A stretch of 64,000 nucleotides of DNA. Origin: Amycolatopsis coloradensis. GTDB lineage: Bacteria > Actinomycetota > Actinomycetes > Mycobacteriales > Pseudonocardiaceae. Numbering within the stretch: the first letter of the stretch is position 1; every line of letters begins with the position of its first letter. Under the pieces are notes generated by a model. The model saw nothing but the letters and a program-made list of their open reading frames with translations, was not told the DNA's origin and made no database searches. The stretch covers positions 1-64,000 of the forward strand of contig NZ_MQUQ01000011.1 in the NCBI RefSeq assembly GCF_001953865.1, in the 5' to 3' direction. Both the position numbers and the translations under genes were made by a program. Below, in pieces: positions 37,117 to 46,116 of the stretch.

Positions 37117-37523
37117 TGGCGGTGGGCACCGGGGTCAGCCCGGTCGCCGCCGAGGTGCGGCTGGTCGGCCCGGGGGAGGCCGGGGAGGGTAGGGCGCTGG
37201 CTACCGCTTCGGTGCGGATCGACGCCAGTGAACCGGTTTTCGCCGGACACTACCCGGATTTCCCCATCTTCCCGGGGGTGTGCGTGGTGGAGTGCGTGCT
37301 ACGCGGCGCCCGGCTGGCCGCGCCGCAAGCTTGCGGAGACCTCTACCTGGCCGCGGTGGAGTCCGCCCGGTATCTCCGTGCGGTCTTCGCCGGTGACGTG
37401 CTGGACATCGGCCTGGAGTTCACCTGGGACCGGACCGCGGTGCGGTGCCGGGCCAAGGTGGGCACCCAGCGGGGTGAGGCGGCGGTGGTCCGGCTCCGTT
37501 ACCGGAGAGGGGAGAGCTCATGA
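37116..37523 (+). CDS. Hotdog-fold dehydratase, FabA/FabZ-like
   Basis: 135-residue hotdog protein. The catalytic His is in FAGHYPDFPIFPGV, and the acidic residue is in the following helix CVVECVLRGARLA, as in 3-hydroxyacyl-ACP dehydratases. ATG 37116 overlaps the upstream stop (TGATG), and its own stop overlaps the next gene (ATGA). It probably forms a dimeric or heteromeric dehydratase with the FabZ-like neighbour in the reducing type II PKS. Confidence 0.8.
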   Translation: MAVGTGVSPVAAEVRLVGPGEAGEGRALATASVRIDASEPVFAGHYPDFPIFPGVCVVECVLRGARLAAPQACGDLYLAAVESARYLRAVFAGDVLDIGLEFTWDRTAVRCRAKVGTQRGEAAVVRLRYRRGESS

Positions 37524-38011
37524 TCGGTGCGGCCGGCATCAGGAGGGTGCTGCCGCACCGGTATCCGATGCTGCTGGTCGACCGGGTGCTGGAGCTGAAC
37601 CCAGGCCGCGACCTGGTCGCACAGAAGGCGATCAGCTGCAACGAGCCGTGGTACTCCAGGCTCGGCGAGGATCTGTCCGAAATGGACATGGCCTATCCGG
37701 GAGTGCTGCTCATGGAGTCCTGGGCGCAATCCGCCGGGGTGCTGGCCGCGGCCACCCGGCCGGACACCGGCGGCGTGATGCTGGCCGGCTCGATGTCGGA
37801 CATCGAGTTCTTCGGCAGTGCGCGGCCGGGAGACGTGGTCGAAAACCACGTCCGGCTGCGCCGGGAACTGCCCGACGCGGCGATCTTCGAGGGTGCGGGA
37901 GTGGTCGGGGGACGGGAGTTGTTCACCGTCGGAGCCATGGTCCTGGCCTTCCGGCCGGCTGAAGTGTTGCGGTCAACCGAAAACGAAGTGAAAGCAGGTG
38001 AACGACGGTGA
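37520..38011 (+). CDS. FabZ-like 3-hydroxyacyl-ACP dehydratase
   Basis: 163-residue FabZ-family protein with catalytic His in LPHRYPMLLVDRV and Glu in PGVLLMESWAQSAGVLA, then the SMSDIEFFGSARPGD strand. It removes water from 3-hydroxyacyl-ACP to give trans-2-enoyl-ACP; since no enoyl reductase gene is in the cluster, the double bonds should remain, giving a polyene. Coupled by ATGA upstream and GTGA downstream. Confidence 0.9.
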   Translation: MIGAAGIRRVLPHRYPMLLVDRVLELNPGRDLVAQKAISCNEPWYSRLGEDLSEMDMAYPGVLLMESWAQSAGVLAAATRPDTGGVMLAGSMSDIEFFGSARPGDVVENHVRLRRELPDAAIFEGAGVVGGRELFTVGAMVLAFRPAEVLRSTENEVKAGERR

Positions 38012-38754
38012 CGGGGAACAGAACCGGGGTCGCGCTGGTCAGCGGAGGGTCGGGCGGGATCGGTGGGGCCACCGTGTGCAGGCTCGCCGAGCTGGGCTAC
38101 GACGTCAGCTTCAGCTACCACGGCAACGAGCAGGCCGCTGGTGCGGTGGAGAAGCAGGCGGGTGAGCTGGGCGCCCGGGTACTCACGACGAAGGTGGACG
38201 TGGCCGACCCGGACGCGGTCCGGGCCTGGGTGAGCGGCACAGAGGCCGAACTCGGCCCGATCGCGGTCGCGATCACCGCAGCCGGGATCACCCGGGACAA
38301 CCCGCTGGTGGCGATGCCCGATGAGGATTGGCACGCGGTGCTGGAAGCCAACCTGACCGGGGTCTACACGGTGTGCCGGGCCGCGGTGTTCCCGATGATG
38401 AAGCGCCGGGCCGGCTCGATCGTCAACCTCTCCTCGGTCTCCGGGGTGCAGGGCAACGCCACGCAGACCAACTACTCGGCCGCCAAGGCCGGGATCATCG
38501 GCTTCACCAAGGCACTGTCCAAGGAGGTCGGCCGCTATGGCATCCGGGCCAACGTGGTGGCCCCGGGAATGATCGACACCGGGATGACGGCGGTGCTGCG
38601 CGAGCAGACCCTGCGCAAGATGCTCGACGCCACCGCGCTCGGACGGCTCGGCACGGCCGGGGAGGTGGCCGACCTCGTGGGCTACCTGGCATCGGACCGC
38701 GCGGCCTACATCACCGGCTCGGTCTTCGAGATCCACGGTGGCCTCACAATCTGA
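38008..38754 (+). CDS. FabG-like 3-ketoacyl-ACP reductase
   Basis: 248-residue SDR with cofactor motif SGGSGGIGGATV, NLSSVSG, catalytic YSAAKAG, and the FabG ending ITGSVFEIHGG. It reduces 3-oxoacyl-ACP to the 3-hydroxy form. It lies directly after two dehydratase genes, with a GTGA overlap, which fits the KR of a polyene-forming type II PKS. Confidence 0.92.
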   Translation: MTGNRTGVALVSGGSGGIGGATVCRLAELGYDVSFSYHGNEQAAGAVEKQAGELGARVLTTKVDVADPDAVRAWVSGTEAELGPIAVAITAAGITRDNPLVAMPDEDWHAVLEANLTGVYTVCRAAVFPMMKRRAGSIVNLSSVSGVQGNATQTNYSAAKAGIIGFTKALSKEVGRYGIRANVVAPGMIDTGMTAVLREQTLRKMLDATALGRLGTAGEVADLVGYLASDRAAYITGSVFEIHGGLTI

Positions 38755-38769
38755 TCGGAGAAAAGTTCG

Positions 38770-39489
38770 ATGCCAGACAAAGCCCGGCCCCGCTGGTACT
38801 TCTCGATGCGCAGCCCGTACTCCTGGCTGGCCCATCACGACCTGACCGAGCACTTCCCGGACGTGCTGGAAACCGTGGAACTGATCGCCTGCTGGGAACC
38901 GGACCAGCCGATGACCGAGCGGCTCGACGCGGCGGGGGTGAAGGCGCTGTACACACCGATGTCCCGGGCCAAGCACTTCTACATCTTGCACGACGTGCGC
39001 CGGCTGGCCGCCGCACGCGGTCTCAAGGTGACCTGGCCGGTGGACCGGGACCCCACCTGGGACGTGACGAACCTGGCTTACCTGATGGCCGATCAGGCCG
39101 GCAAGGGCCGTGAGTTCCTGGCGGCGTGCTACCGGAAGCGGTGGGCCGAAAACAAGGTCATCTGGGACCGGGCGGTAGTCGCCGAAATCGCCGGGGAACT
39201 GGGTCTCGACCCGGTGGCGGCCGCGAGTGCCGCCGACAACCCGGAATTGCAGCAGCGGGGCGTGGAACACATGGCGCGCGCGGACAAGGAAGGCGTGTTC
39301 GGTGTGCCGTACTTCGTGCACGGCCGGGAGACCTTCTGGGGACTGGACCGGCTGAGTTCCTTTGTGGCCGCCGTGCGCGGAAAGCCGGTGAGGGACTACC
39401 CGGACTACGCCTGGCGTGCCGGTGTCGAGGAGACCGACCTGTGGGTCCGCGCCGGCGGCGACGGGGGACACGCGGGCGGCTGCGGCTGA
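38770..39489 (+). CDS. DsbA-fold isomerase (2-hydroxychromene-2-carboxylate isomerase-like)
   Basis: 239-residue thioredoxin-fold protein of the HCCA-isomerase/GST-kappa group: N-terminal WYFSMRSPYSWLAHHDL, with Ser where DsbA has Cys, and a late GVFGVPYFVHGRETFWG cis-Pro segment. Enzymes of this group isomerise double bonds with a thiol cofactor. In clusters for cinnamoyl lipids, an E-to-Z isomerisation of a polyene allows electrocyclisation to a six-membered ring; that role is inferred from the neighbours (KS/CLF, dehydratases, phytoene-desaturase-like enzyme). The tail is Gly- and Cys-rich (HAGGCG). Confidence 0.8.
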   Translation: MPDKARPRWYFSMRSPYSWLAHHDLTEHFPDVLETVELIACWEPDQPMTERLDAAGVKALYTPMSRAKHFYILHDVRRLAAARGLKVTWPVDRDPTWDVTNLAYLMADQAGKGREFLAACYRKRWAENKVIWDRAVVAEIAGELGLDPVAAASAADNPELQQRGVEHMARADKEGVFGVPYFVHGRETFWGLDRLSSFVAAVRGKPVRDYPDYAWRAGVEETDLWVRAGGDGGHAGGCG

Positions 39490-39519
39490 CCGCGAAGGAG
39501 ATGCTGGAAAGGAGGACTC

Positions 39520-40233
39520 GTGACAGAGATGCTGTTCTGCCTGCCCTATGCCGGCGGCGGTGCTTCGTTCTACCGGGCGTGGACGCCGCCCGAGGATATG
39601 GGTTTCACCCTCTATCCGGTTCAGTTACCGGGGCGGGAGGAACTGTTCGGTGAGTCCCACTACGGCGATGTCGCGGAGGCTGCCGCCGACATCACCGGGC
39701 GGATCGTCGAGACGGCCGGACCGGGGGACCGGGTCTCCCTGCTGGGGCACAGCTTCGGTGCGGTACTCGGCTACGAGATCGCCCGCCAGCTGGCGGCAAA
39801 GGGTGGGGTCGAACTGGGACACCTGGTGGTGAGCGGTTCGGCCCACCCCTTCAGCCGGCTGGGCCGGATCTCCGGTGACCTGCCGGACGACGAGTTCGTG
39901 GCCCGGGTGGAGGAACTGGCCGGATACGCGCATCCGGCGCTGGCCGACCCTGACCTGCGCAGCCTGGTGCTGCCCGTGCTGCGCTCGGATGTGATCCTGC
40001 ACGAGACCTACTTCGCCGCTCACGCGACAGCGTTGCCGATGCGGATCACCGCGCTCCGTGGCCAGGACGATCACATCGTCTCCCGGTCGGAGGTCGAGGG
40101 GTGGCGCCGGGCGAGTTCAGTCGGCTCCGCGGTGGTGGAGCTGCCAGGCGGGCACATGTACCTCGCCGATCAACCGGCGCAGTTGTTCGAGGTACTGCGA
40201 CGGTTGGCGCACTCGGAGGCCCTCGATGGCTGA
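39520..40233 (+). CDS. Type II thioesterase
   Basis: 237-residue alpha/beta-hydrolase. It shows LPYAGGGASFYRAW, nucleophile GHSFGAV, GREELFGE and a late GGHMYL with the catalytic His. Type II thioesterases clear wrong groups from carrier proteins. The gene overlaps the separate Thr-type A-T gene by 8 bases, so an aminoacyl-shuttle role like that of SyrC is possible, although SyrC uses Cys and here the nucleophile is Ser. GTG 39520 follows GGAGG with short spacing. Confidence 0.88.
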   Translation: MTEMLFCLPYAGGGASFYRAWTPPEDMGFTLYPVQLPGREELFGESHYGDVAEAAADITGRIVETAGPGDRVSLLGHSFGAVLGYEIARQLAAKGGVELGHLVVSGSAHPFSRLGRISGDLPDDEFVARVEELAGYAHPALADPDLRSLVLPVLRSDVILHETYFAAHATALPMRITALRGQDDHIVSRSEVEGWRRASSVGSAVVELPGGHMYLADQPAQLFEVLRRLAHSEALDG

Positions 40234-42907
40234 GGTGCTGTTGACCGGAGCCCAGCGGCTGCGCTGGGCGGGCTGCCAGGAGGACGGGGCCGAGTTCGCG
40301 GTCCATTCCGTGCTGCTCGACGCCGCCGGGGTGACCGCCGAGGAACTGACCAACCGACTGCGAGCCGTGCCCGGACTGGACCGTCGGCTGTCCACCGCGG
40401 CCGGTGAGCCGGGCTGGGTGGACGGCCGCCCGGCCCAGCTGCTGGTGGAGACCGGTGACCAGGGCCCAGGCATCATGGCCCGGCCGATCGATCCGCGGCG
40501 GGGCCCGTTGGTGCGGGTCGTGTTTCTCGAGTCGGTCCGGCAGCTGGTCGTCACCGCCCACACCGCGTTGCTCGACCGCGCGGAGCTGCTCGACCTGGCC
40601 GCGCGACTCCTTGGTGGGCCAGGGAAATCGGCGCGGACCCGGCCGGTCGCGGCGGGCGATCAGGATTCCAGCCTGGCCGTGCCGCTGGACTGGGCGCGGA
40701 TCTCGGAGCACGACCCGGGGCGCGGGCCCGCCGTGGCCACCGCCGGGATCGCCGCGCCGGACCGCACGGCCACCCAGCTCATCGTCGCGGCGGCCGTGGT
40801 GCTTTCCCGGTACACCGGGATCCTCGCCCCGGCCGTGGCCGTGGCCGACGTGGCCGTGCCGGTCCCGGTGCTGGACGACACCCCGCTCGGCGAGCTCGCG
40901 GCAGGGGAGTCGATTGCCCTGCGACTCCCCGAGTCCGGCCCGCTGCACGACTGGGTGCCCACCATCACCGTGGAGCGCGGCTCCCGGGTGCGGGTGCTCG
41001 ACGAGTTCGCCAGGACCCAGCCGATGGCGATCGCGCTCCGCCAGGACGGCACGCGTCTGGTCTGCCGATACCGTACCGATCTCGTCGACGACTCGGCGGC
41101 GCGATGGCTGCTGGAATCGGTGCGTGCGGTCCTGGCCGCCGACCCGGCCCGTCCGGCGGGCGAGATCGAGATCGTATCCACCGTGGATAGTGAGCCCGAG
41201 GTGCTTGCCGACACCGGGCACACCATTCACGCCCTGGTGGCAGAACAGGCCGGTCGCCGGCCGAACGCCACCGCCGTGACCTTCGGCGAACAGGAGCTGA
41301 CCTACGCCGAGCTGAACACAGCGGCCGACGAACTGGCCGTCCGGCTGCGGGCCGCCGGTGTCGGGCGTGGCGCGCGGGTCGGCGTCAGCCTGTCCCGCGA
41401 CCTGTCGCTCATCACCACGCTGCTCGGGGTCATGAAGGCCGGCGCCTCCTACGTGCCACTGGACCCCAGCTACCCGAGTCAGCGCATCGAGCACATGATC
41501 ACCGATTCCGGGGTCGCGGTGGTGGTGACCGAATCCGACGGGAAGCCGGCACTGACGGTCCACGACGACGCCCCGAAAGGGGTGGCCGGGGAAGTGGCCG
41601 CCGAGGACCACGCGTACGTCATCTACACCTCCGGTTCCACCGGCCGTCCCAAGGGCGTCGGCGTGCGGCACCGCAACGTGGCCGCGCTGTTGACTGCCAC
41701 CAAGGACTTCCAGTTCGACACCGAAGACGTCTGGACCTTCTTCCACTCCTATGCCTTCGACTTCTCCGTCTGGGAGATCTGGGGCTGCCTGACCAGCGGC
41801 GGCCGGCTGGTGATCGTGCCGCAGGAGATCGCCCGCGATCCCCAGGAGTTCCACCGGCTGCTCGACGAGCAGCGGGTCACCGTGCTCAACCAGACCCCGT
41901 CCGCCTTCGCCCAGCTGCTGTCGGCCACCGGGGACCGCGACCTCGCGGTGCGGCTGCTGGTGTTCGGCGGCGAGCAGCTGGACAGCCGGATGCTGCTGCC
42001 CTGGCTGGACGCCCGGCCCGAGGACCGCTGCCGGGTGGTCAACATGTACGGGATCACCGAGACCACCGTGCACTGCACCTGGACCACGGTGACCAGGCGG
42101 GCCGCGCTGGCAGGCAGCAAGTCGGTCGGCGTGGCCATTCCCGGCTGGTCGCTGCGGGTGGTCGATCCGAAGGGACGCCGGGTCCCGCCGGGCGTCGCCG
42201 GTGAGATCGTGGTCGGCGGGGCCGGGGTGGCCGACGGCTACCTGGGACGACCGGAGTTGACCGCAGAACGGTTCCCCTCCGGTCCGGACGGTGCCAGGCT
42301 GTACCGCAGCGGGGACCGCGGCAGGCTGCTGGCCAACGGCGAACTGGAACACCTCGGCCGGTTGGACGACCAGGTCAAGGTGCGCGGCCACCGCATCGAA
42401 CTCGGCGAGATCAAGGCGGCGCTTCTGGCCGATCCCGCCGTACTGGCGGCGACGGTGCTGGTCAACCGGCGCGGCGACGCCGGGGACGTGCACCTGGACG
42501 CCTACGTGGTCGGCCCGGAGGCCGAGCCCACTGCCCTGCGCGACCGGCTCACCTCCAGTCTGCCGGCGTACATGCTGCCGAGCACCATCACCCCGGTGCC
42601 GGAACTTCCGTTGACCGGCAACGGAAAGCTGGACACCACGCGCCTGCCGGCACCGATCCGGCCGGTGCGGCGCGCGGTCGAACACGAGGCCGGCGAGACC
42701 GGCCGACTCGGCCAGATCTGGGCCCAGGTGCTCGGCGGCCCGGTCGGGCTGGACGACAACCTGTTCCTGGTCGGCGGGAATTCGTTGCTGGCGGCCAGAA
42801 TCGCGGCCGAGATCCGCCGGGAGTCGCTGGGCGACGTGTCGGTGCAACAGGTGTACCGGCACCCGACGATCCGGGCGCTGGCCGGGATGCTCGGAACGAA
42901 GTCATGA
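40226..42907 (+). CDS. Free-standing A-T protein with degenerate C-like N-terminus, Thr code
   Basis: 893-residue NRPS protein. Residues 1-300 resemble a shortened condensation domain (starts LLTGAQRLRWAG), but the HHxxxDG site reads AHTALLDR, so it should be inactive. The A domain (about 330-800) has YTSGSTGRPKG near residue 468 and the specificity code I read as DFWNVGMVHK, which matches the Thr code. The carrier domain has GGNSLL with Ser853. ATG 40226 overlaps the thioesterase stop, and its own stop overlaps the next gene (ATGA). It is a good candidate to load Thr onto the A-less module 2 of the large NRPS. Confidence 0.9.
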   Translation: MAEVLLTGAQRLRWAGCQEDGAEFAVHSVLLDAAGVTAEELTNRLRAVPGLDRRLSTAAGEPGWVDGRPAQLLVETGDQGPGIMARPIDPRRGPLVRVVFLESVRQLVVTAHTALLDRAELLDLAARLLGGPGKSARTRPVAAGDQDSSLAVPLDWARISEHDPGRGPAVATAGIAAPDRTATQLIVAAAVVLSRYTGILAPAVAVADVAVPVPVLDDTPLGELAAGESIALRLPESGPLHDWVPTITVERGSRVRVLDEFARTQPMAIALRQDGTRLVCRYRTDLVDDSAARWLLESVRAVLAADPARPAGEIEIVSTVDSEPEVLADTGHTIHALVAEQAGRRPNATAVTFGEQELTYAELNTAADELAVRLRAAGVGRGARVGVSLSRDLSLITTLLGVMKAGASYVPLDPSYPSQRIEHMITDSGVAVVVTESDGKPALTVHDDAPKGVAGEVAAEDHAYVIYTSGSTGRPKGVGVRHRNVAALLTATKDFQFDTEDVWTFFHSYAFDFSVWEIWGCLTSGGRLVIVPQEIARDPQEFHRLLDEQRVTVLNQTPSAFAQLLSATGDRDLAVRLLVFGGEQLDSRMLLPWLDARPEDRCRVVNMYGITETTVHCTWTTVTRRAALAGSKSVGVAIPGWSLRVVDPKGRRVPPGVAGEIVVGGAGVADGYLGRPELTAERFPSGPDGARLYRSGDRGRLLANGELEHLGRLDDQVKVRGHRIELGEIKAALLADPAVLAATVLVNRRGDAGDVHLDAYVVGPEAEPTALRDRLTSSLPAYMLPSTITPVPELPLTGNGKLDTTRLPAPIRPVRRAVEHEAGETGRLGQIWAQVLGGPVGLDDNLFLVGGNSLLAARIAAEIRRESLGDVSVQQVYRHPTIRALAGMLGTKS

Positions 42908-43761
42908 CCGGACAAGGCTTGCCGACGGGGAGATCCTCGCGGTTGGACAACAAGCTCGTCCTCATCACGGGCGCGGCGCGGGGCATCGGGCGGGCCTGTG
43001 CCACCGAGTTCGCGGCCGAGGGCGCCGACCTGGTGCTACTCGACATCGCCGCCGACATCGACGGCTGCCCGTACCCGATGGGAACCTGGAGCCAGTTGCG
43101 GCACACCGCCGAGCTGTGCCGAGGGTACGGGGTGCACGTCACCGCCGACCGACTGGACGTGCGCGACAGCGCCGCGGGCAGCCGGATCGTCGAACGGGTC
43201 CTAGACGAGCACGGCCGGATCGACGCGCTGATCAACAACGCCGGTCTGGCCGCGCCCTCGGGCAAGCCGCTGCATGAGGTGACCGACGAGGAATGGCAGC
43301 TGATGCTGGACGTGGACCTCACCGGCGCGTTCCGCATGCTCCGCTCGGCGGTGCCGGGAATGATCCGGCACGGCGCGGGCAGCGTGGTCAACATCGCCTC
43401 CACCGCCGGCATGGTCGGCTACCGGCACTTCGCCGGCTACGTGGCGGCCAAGCACGGCCTCGTCGGACTAACCAAGGCGGCGGCGCTGGACTACGCCCCG
43501 CTCGGGGTTCGAGTCAACGCGCTGTGCCCCGGCTCGGTCCGGGACGACCCGGAGCTGGAGGGCCGGATGCTGGGCGAGATCGCCCGCAGTCTGGACCTGC
43601 CGGTGGCCGAGCACGAGCACACCTTCATCGCCGCGCAACCGACCAACCGGTTCGTCGCCGCCCGCGACGTGGCCAAGGCCGCGCTGTGGCTGGCCTCCGA
43701 CGAGTCACGAGACGTCACCGGGGCGGTCATCGCCGTCGACGGTGGCTTCAGCGTGCGGTGA
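42904..43761 (+). CDS. SDR oxidoreductase, mycofactocin-coupled type
   Basis: 285-residue short-chain dehydrogenase with ITGAARGIGRACATE, NIASTAGMVG, catalytic YVAAKHG and ending GAVIAVDGGFSVR. The extra segment after the second strand (CPYPMGTWSQLRHTAEL, about residues 56-72) is the insert typical of mycofactocin-dependent SDRs, which hold their nicotinamide tightly. It may oxidise a hydroxyl of the Thr or of a polyketide intermediate. Coupled by ATGA to the Thr A-T gene, which hints that the two act together. Confidence 0.82.
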   Translation: MTGQGLPTGRSSRLDNKLVLITGAARGIGRACATEFAAEGADLVLLDIAADIDGCPYPMGTWSQLRHTAELCRGYGVHVTADRLDVRDSAAGSRIVERVLDEHGRIDALINNAGLAAPSGKPLHEVTDEEWQLMLDVDLTGAFRMLRSAVPGMIRHGAGSVVNIASTAGMVGYRHFAGYVAAKHGLVGLTKAAALDYAPLGVRVNALCPGSVRDDPELEGRMLGEIARSLDLPVAEHEHTFIAAQPTNRFVAARDVAKAALWLASDESRDVTGAVIAVDGGFSVR

Positions 43762-43795
43762 CCGTGAATCCCTTACCCAATCCGAGGAGTGACTC

Positions 43796-45046
43796 GTGAT
43801 GTCCCTTGATCTCAATTCGCAGCAACCGGCCAACCGGGTGGTGCTCACCGGGTTCGGCGTGTTCTCCAGCATCGGCATCGGCGCGCAGGAGTTCGCCGAA
43901 GGACTGCGCGCCGGCCGCAGCGGAGCCCGTCCGATCACCGTGTTCGGCACCGAGGGCTTCACCCACGCCACTGGCTGTGAAGTAGTCGGCTTCCGGCCCG
44001 ATGACTGGATCCGCACCCTCCCGGTGGAGGAAATGGGCCGGGCCACCCAGTTCTCGGTCGCCGCGGCGCGGATGGCGGTGGCCGACGCCGGACTCCAGGC
44101 AGAGGAGCTGGCCACCAAGCGCGGCCTGATCGCCATCGGCACCACCGACGGCGAGTCGCATGACCTGGACGGGATCGTGCAGAGCGAGCTGGACTCCGGT
44201 CCGGAGCGGATCGACCCGGTCATCGCGCGCCGGGTGGCGGTCAACCGGCTGTCGGTGGCGATCGCGCAGGAGCTGGAACTGTCCGATGTGGAGGCTGTGA
44301 CGATCGCGACGGCCTGCTCCGCAGGCAACTACGCCATCGGTTACGGCTTCGACGCCGTACGGGCCGGCGAGGTGGACTTCGCCCTGTGTGGCGGAGCGGA
44401 CGCCATGTGCCGCAAGACGTTCACCGGGTTCTACCGGCTGGGCACCGTGGCGCCGGAACTCTGCCAGCCCTTCGACAAGAATCGCAAGGGCATCCTCACC
44501 GGGGAGGGGGCCGGGGTGATGATGCTCGAGAGCCTGGAGTCCGCGCTGGCCCGCGGCGCCCGGATCTACGCCGAGGTGCTCGGCTACGGCTTGAACTGCG
44601 ACGCCTACCACCAGGTGGCCCCTGATCGCGGCAGCGTGGCCAGGTGCATGGAACTGGCCCTGCGCAACGCGGGCGTGAAACCGTCCGAAGTGGACCTGGT
44701 ATCGGCCCACGGCACCGGGACCAAGGCCAACGACGTCACCGAGACCCGCGCGATCCGCGACGTCTACGGCAGCACCCCACCCAGGACGATCTCGCTGAAG
44801 TCGATGCTCGGCCACACCATGGGGGCGGCCAGCGCGCTGGCCACGATCGCCTGCTCACTGGCGATCACCCACCGGTTCATCCCGCCGACCATCAACCACG
44901 TGGAGACCGACCCGGAGTGCGAGATCGACTGCGTGCCCAACGAGTCGGTCCCGGCCGACCTGCGGGTGGTGCAGAACAACGGAATGGCCTTCGGCGGCAA
45001 CAACGCCGTGGTGATCCTCGGCCGGTACGAGGAGCAGTCCAGGTGA
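43796..45046 (+). CDS. Beta-ketoacyl synthase (FabF/KS-alpha), catalytically complete
   Basis: 416-residue ketosynthase with active Cys174 in ATACSAGNYAIG, the HGTGTKAND His and LGHTMGAASA His. It is the only KS in the window with all three catalytic residues, so it must do the Claisen condensations of the type II PKS. The start is GTG 43796 or ATG 43799 behind GAGGAG. It is followed with a GTGA overlap by a Cys-less subunit, the normal KS-CLF order. Confidence 0.93.
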   Translation: MMSLDLNSQQPANRVVLTGFGVFSSIGIGAQEFAEGLRAGRSGARPITVFGTEGFTHATGCEVVGFRPDDWIRTLPVEEMGRATQFSVAAARMAVADAGLQAEELATKRGLIAIGTTDGESHDLDGIVQSELDSGPERIDPVIARRVAVNRLSVAIAQELELSDVEAVTIATACSAGNYAIGYGFDAVRAGEVDFALCGGADAMCRKTFTGFYRLGTVAPELCQPFDKNRKGILTGEGAGVMMLESLESALARGARIYAEVLGYGLNCDAYHQVAPDRGSVARCMELALRNAGVKPSEVDLVSAHGTGTKANDVTETRAIRDVYGSTPPRTISLKSMLGHTMGAASALATIACSLAITHRFIPPTINHVETDPECEIDCVPNESVPADLRVVQNNGMAFGGNNAVVILGRYEEQSR

Positions 45047-46116
45047 GCCCCGTGATCTCCGCCTGGTCGGCGGTGTCCCCGTTCGGTGTCGGGCGGCACG
45101 CGTTCGCCGACGGTGTCCGGGAACGCCGCCGCACGGCGGTGGCGATCGACCGGAATCAGTGGCAGGTACCCGACGAGCAGGCGTGTCTGGTGCCGGAGTC
45201 GGTGCTGACCGCCGCGCGCCAGGTCAAGGGAACTCGGGGGATGGACCGGGGCACGCTGATGGCCCTCACCGCGGTCGGCGACCTGTTCGACGAGGTCGGC
45301 GGCACCCCCGACCCGGCCACGGCCGTGGTGTTCGGTATCACCAACGCCAGCGTCGAGACGATGATGGAGTTCACCAGGAGTTCCCTGGTGGCCGAGAAGC
45401 CGTTCTACGTGGACCCCGCGGTCACCCCGCACGCCGTGATGAGCGGCGCGGCTGGGAACTGCGCGATCCGCTACCGGCTCAAGGGGCCGAACACCACGCT
45501 GTCCGGCGGCCGACCGGCCGCGCTGTTCGCGCTCGGCTATGCGCAGCGCCTGCTGTCCAGCGGCCGGGCGAGCACCGTGGTGTGCGGTGGTGTCGAGGAG
45601 TACTCCAGGGCCCGTTCCCGGCTGGAACAGGGGAAGCAGGCACCGGGCTGCCCGGACGAGGTGCTCGGCGAGGGCTGCGCGGTGCTGTTGCTCGAATCCG
45701 GCGGACCCGGGCTGGCCGAGGTGCTGGCGGTCGGCCGGCGGGTGTACCTGGACGGCAGTCCCGGTGCGGTGCTCGACACCTGCGTCCGGTCCACTTTGGA
45801 ACAGGCCGGGGTCGGCCGGGAGGAGGTCTGGGCGGCGGTCCCCTCGGGCGCGTCCGGTTCCCTGGGTGACCACGAACGGGCCGTGCTGGCCGAGCGGTTC
45901 GGCGCCGAAGCGGTGGACCGGGTGCCGGATGGCTCGCTGGCCGGTGAACTCGCGGCCGGCTCGGCGGCCTTCCAGATCGCCGCCCTGCTCAGTCTCGCCG
46001 AAGACGGCTCGGCGGCCGGGCGGGCGGCGGTGATCACGTCGGTCGACCGGAGCGGTGTGCTGGCCTGCGCCGTGCTGCGGCTGACGGGTGAACCTCGTCA
46101 AGGAAGGGGCTTCTGA
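45043..46116 (+). CDS. Ketosynthase-like subunit without catalytic Cys (CLF-like) 2
   Basis: 357-residue partner of the KS immediately upstream. The nucleophile region reads KGPNTTLSGGRPAA, with Gly in place of Cys. It shares AWSAVSPFG-type N-terminal sequence and the segment EKPFYVDP with the subunit at 36034, so the two are paralogues. As KS partner it would set chain length. GTG 45043 overlaps the KS stop; GTG 45052 is an alternative. The stop directly abuts the next ATG. Confidence 0.85.
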   Translation: MSPVISAWSAVSPFGVGRHAFADGVRERRRTAVAIDRNQWQVPDEQACLVPESVLTAARQVKGTRGMDRGTLMALTAVGDLFDEVGGTPDPATAVVFGITNASVETMMEFTRSSLVAEKPFYVDPAVTPHAVMSGAAGNCAIRYRLKGPNTTLSGGRPAALFALGYAQRLLSSGRASTVVCGGVEEYSRARSRLEQGKQAPGCPDEVLGEGCAVLLLESGGPGLAEVLAVGRRVYLDGSPGAVLDTCVRSTLEQAGVGREEVWAAVPSGASGSLGDHERAVLAERFGAEAVDRVPDGSLAGELAAGSAAFQIAALLSLAEDGSAAGRAAVITSVDRSGVLACAVLRLTGEPRQGRGF

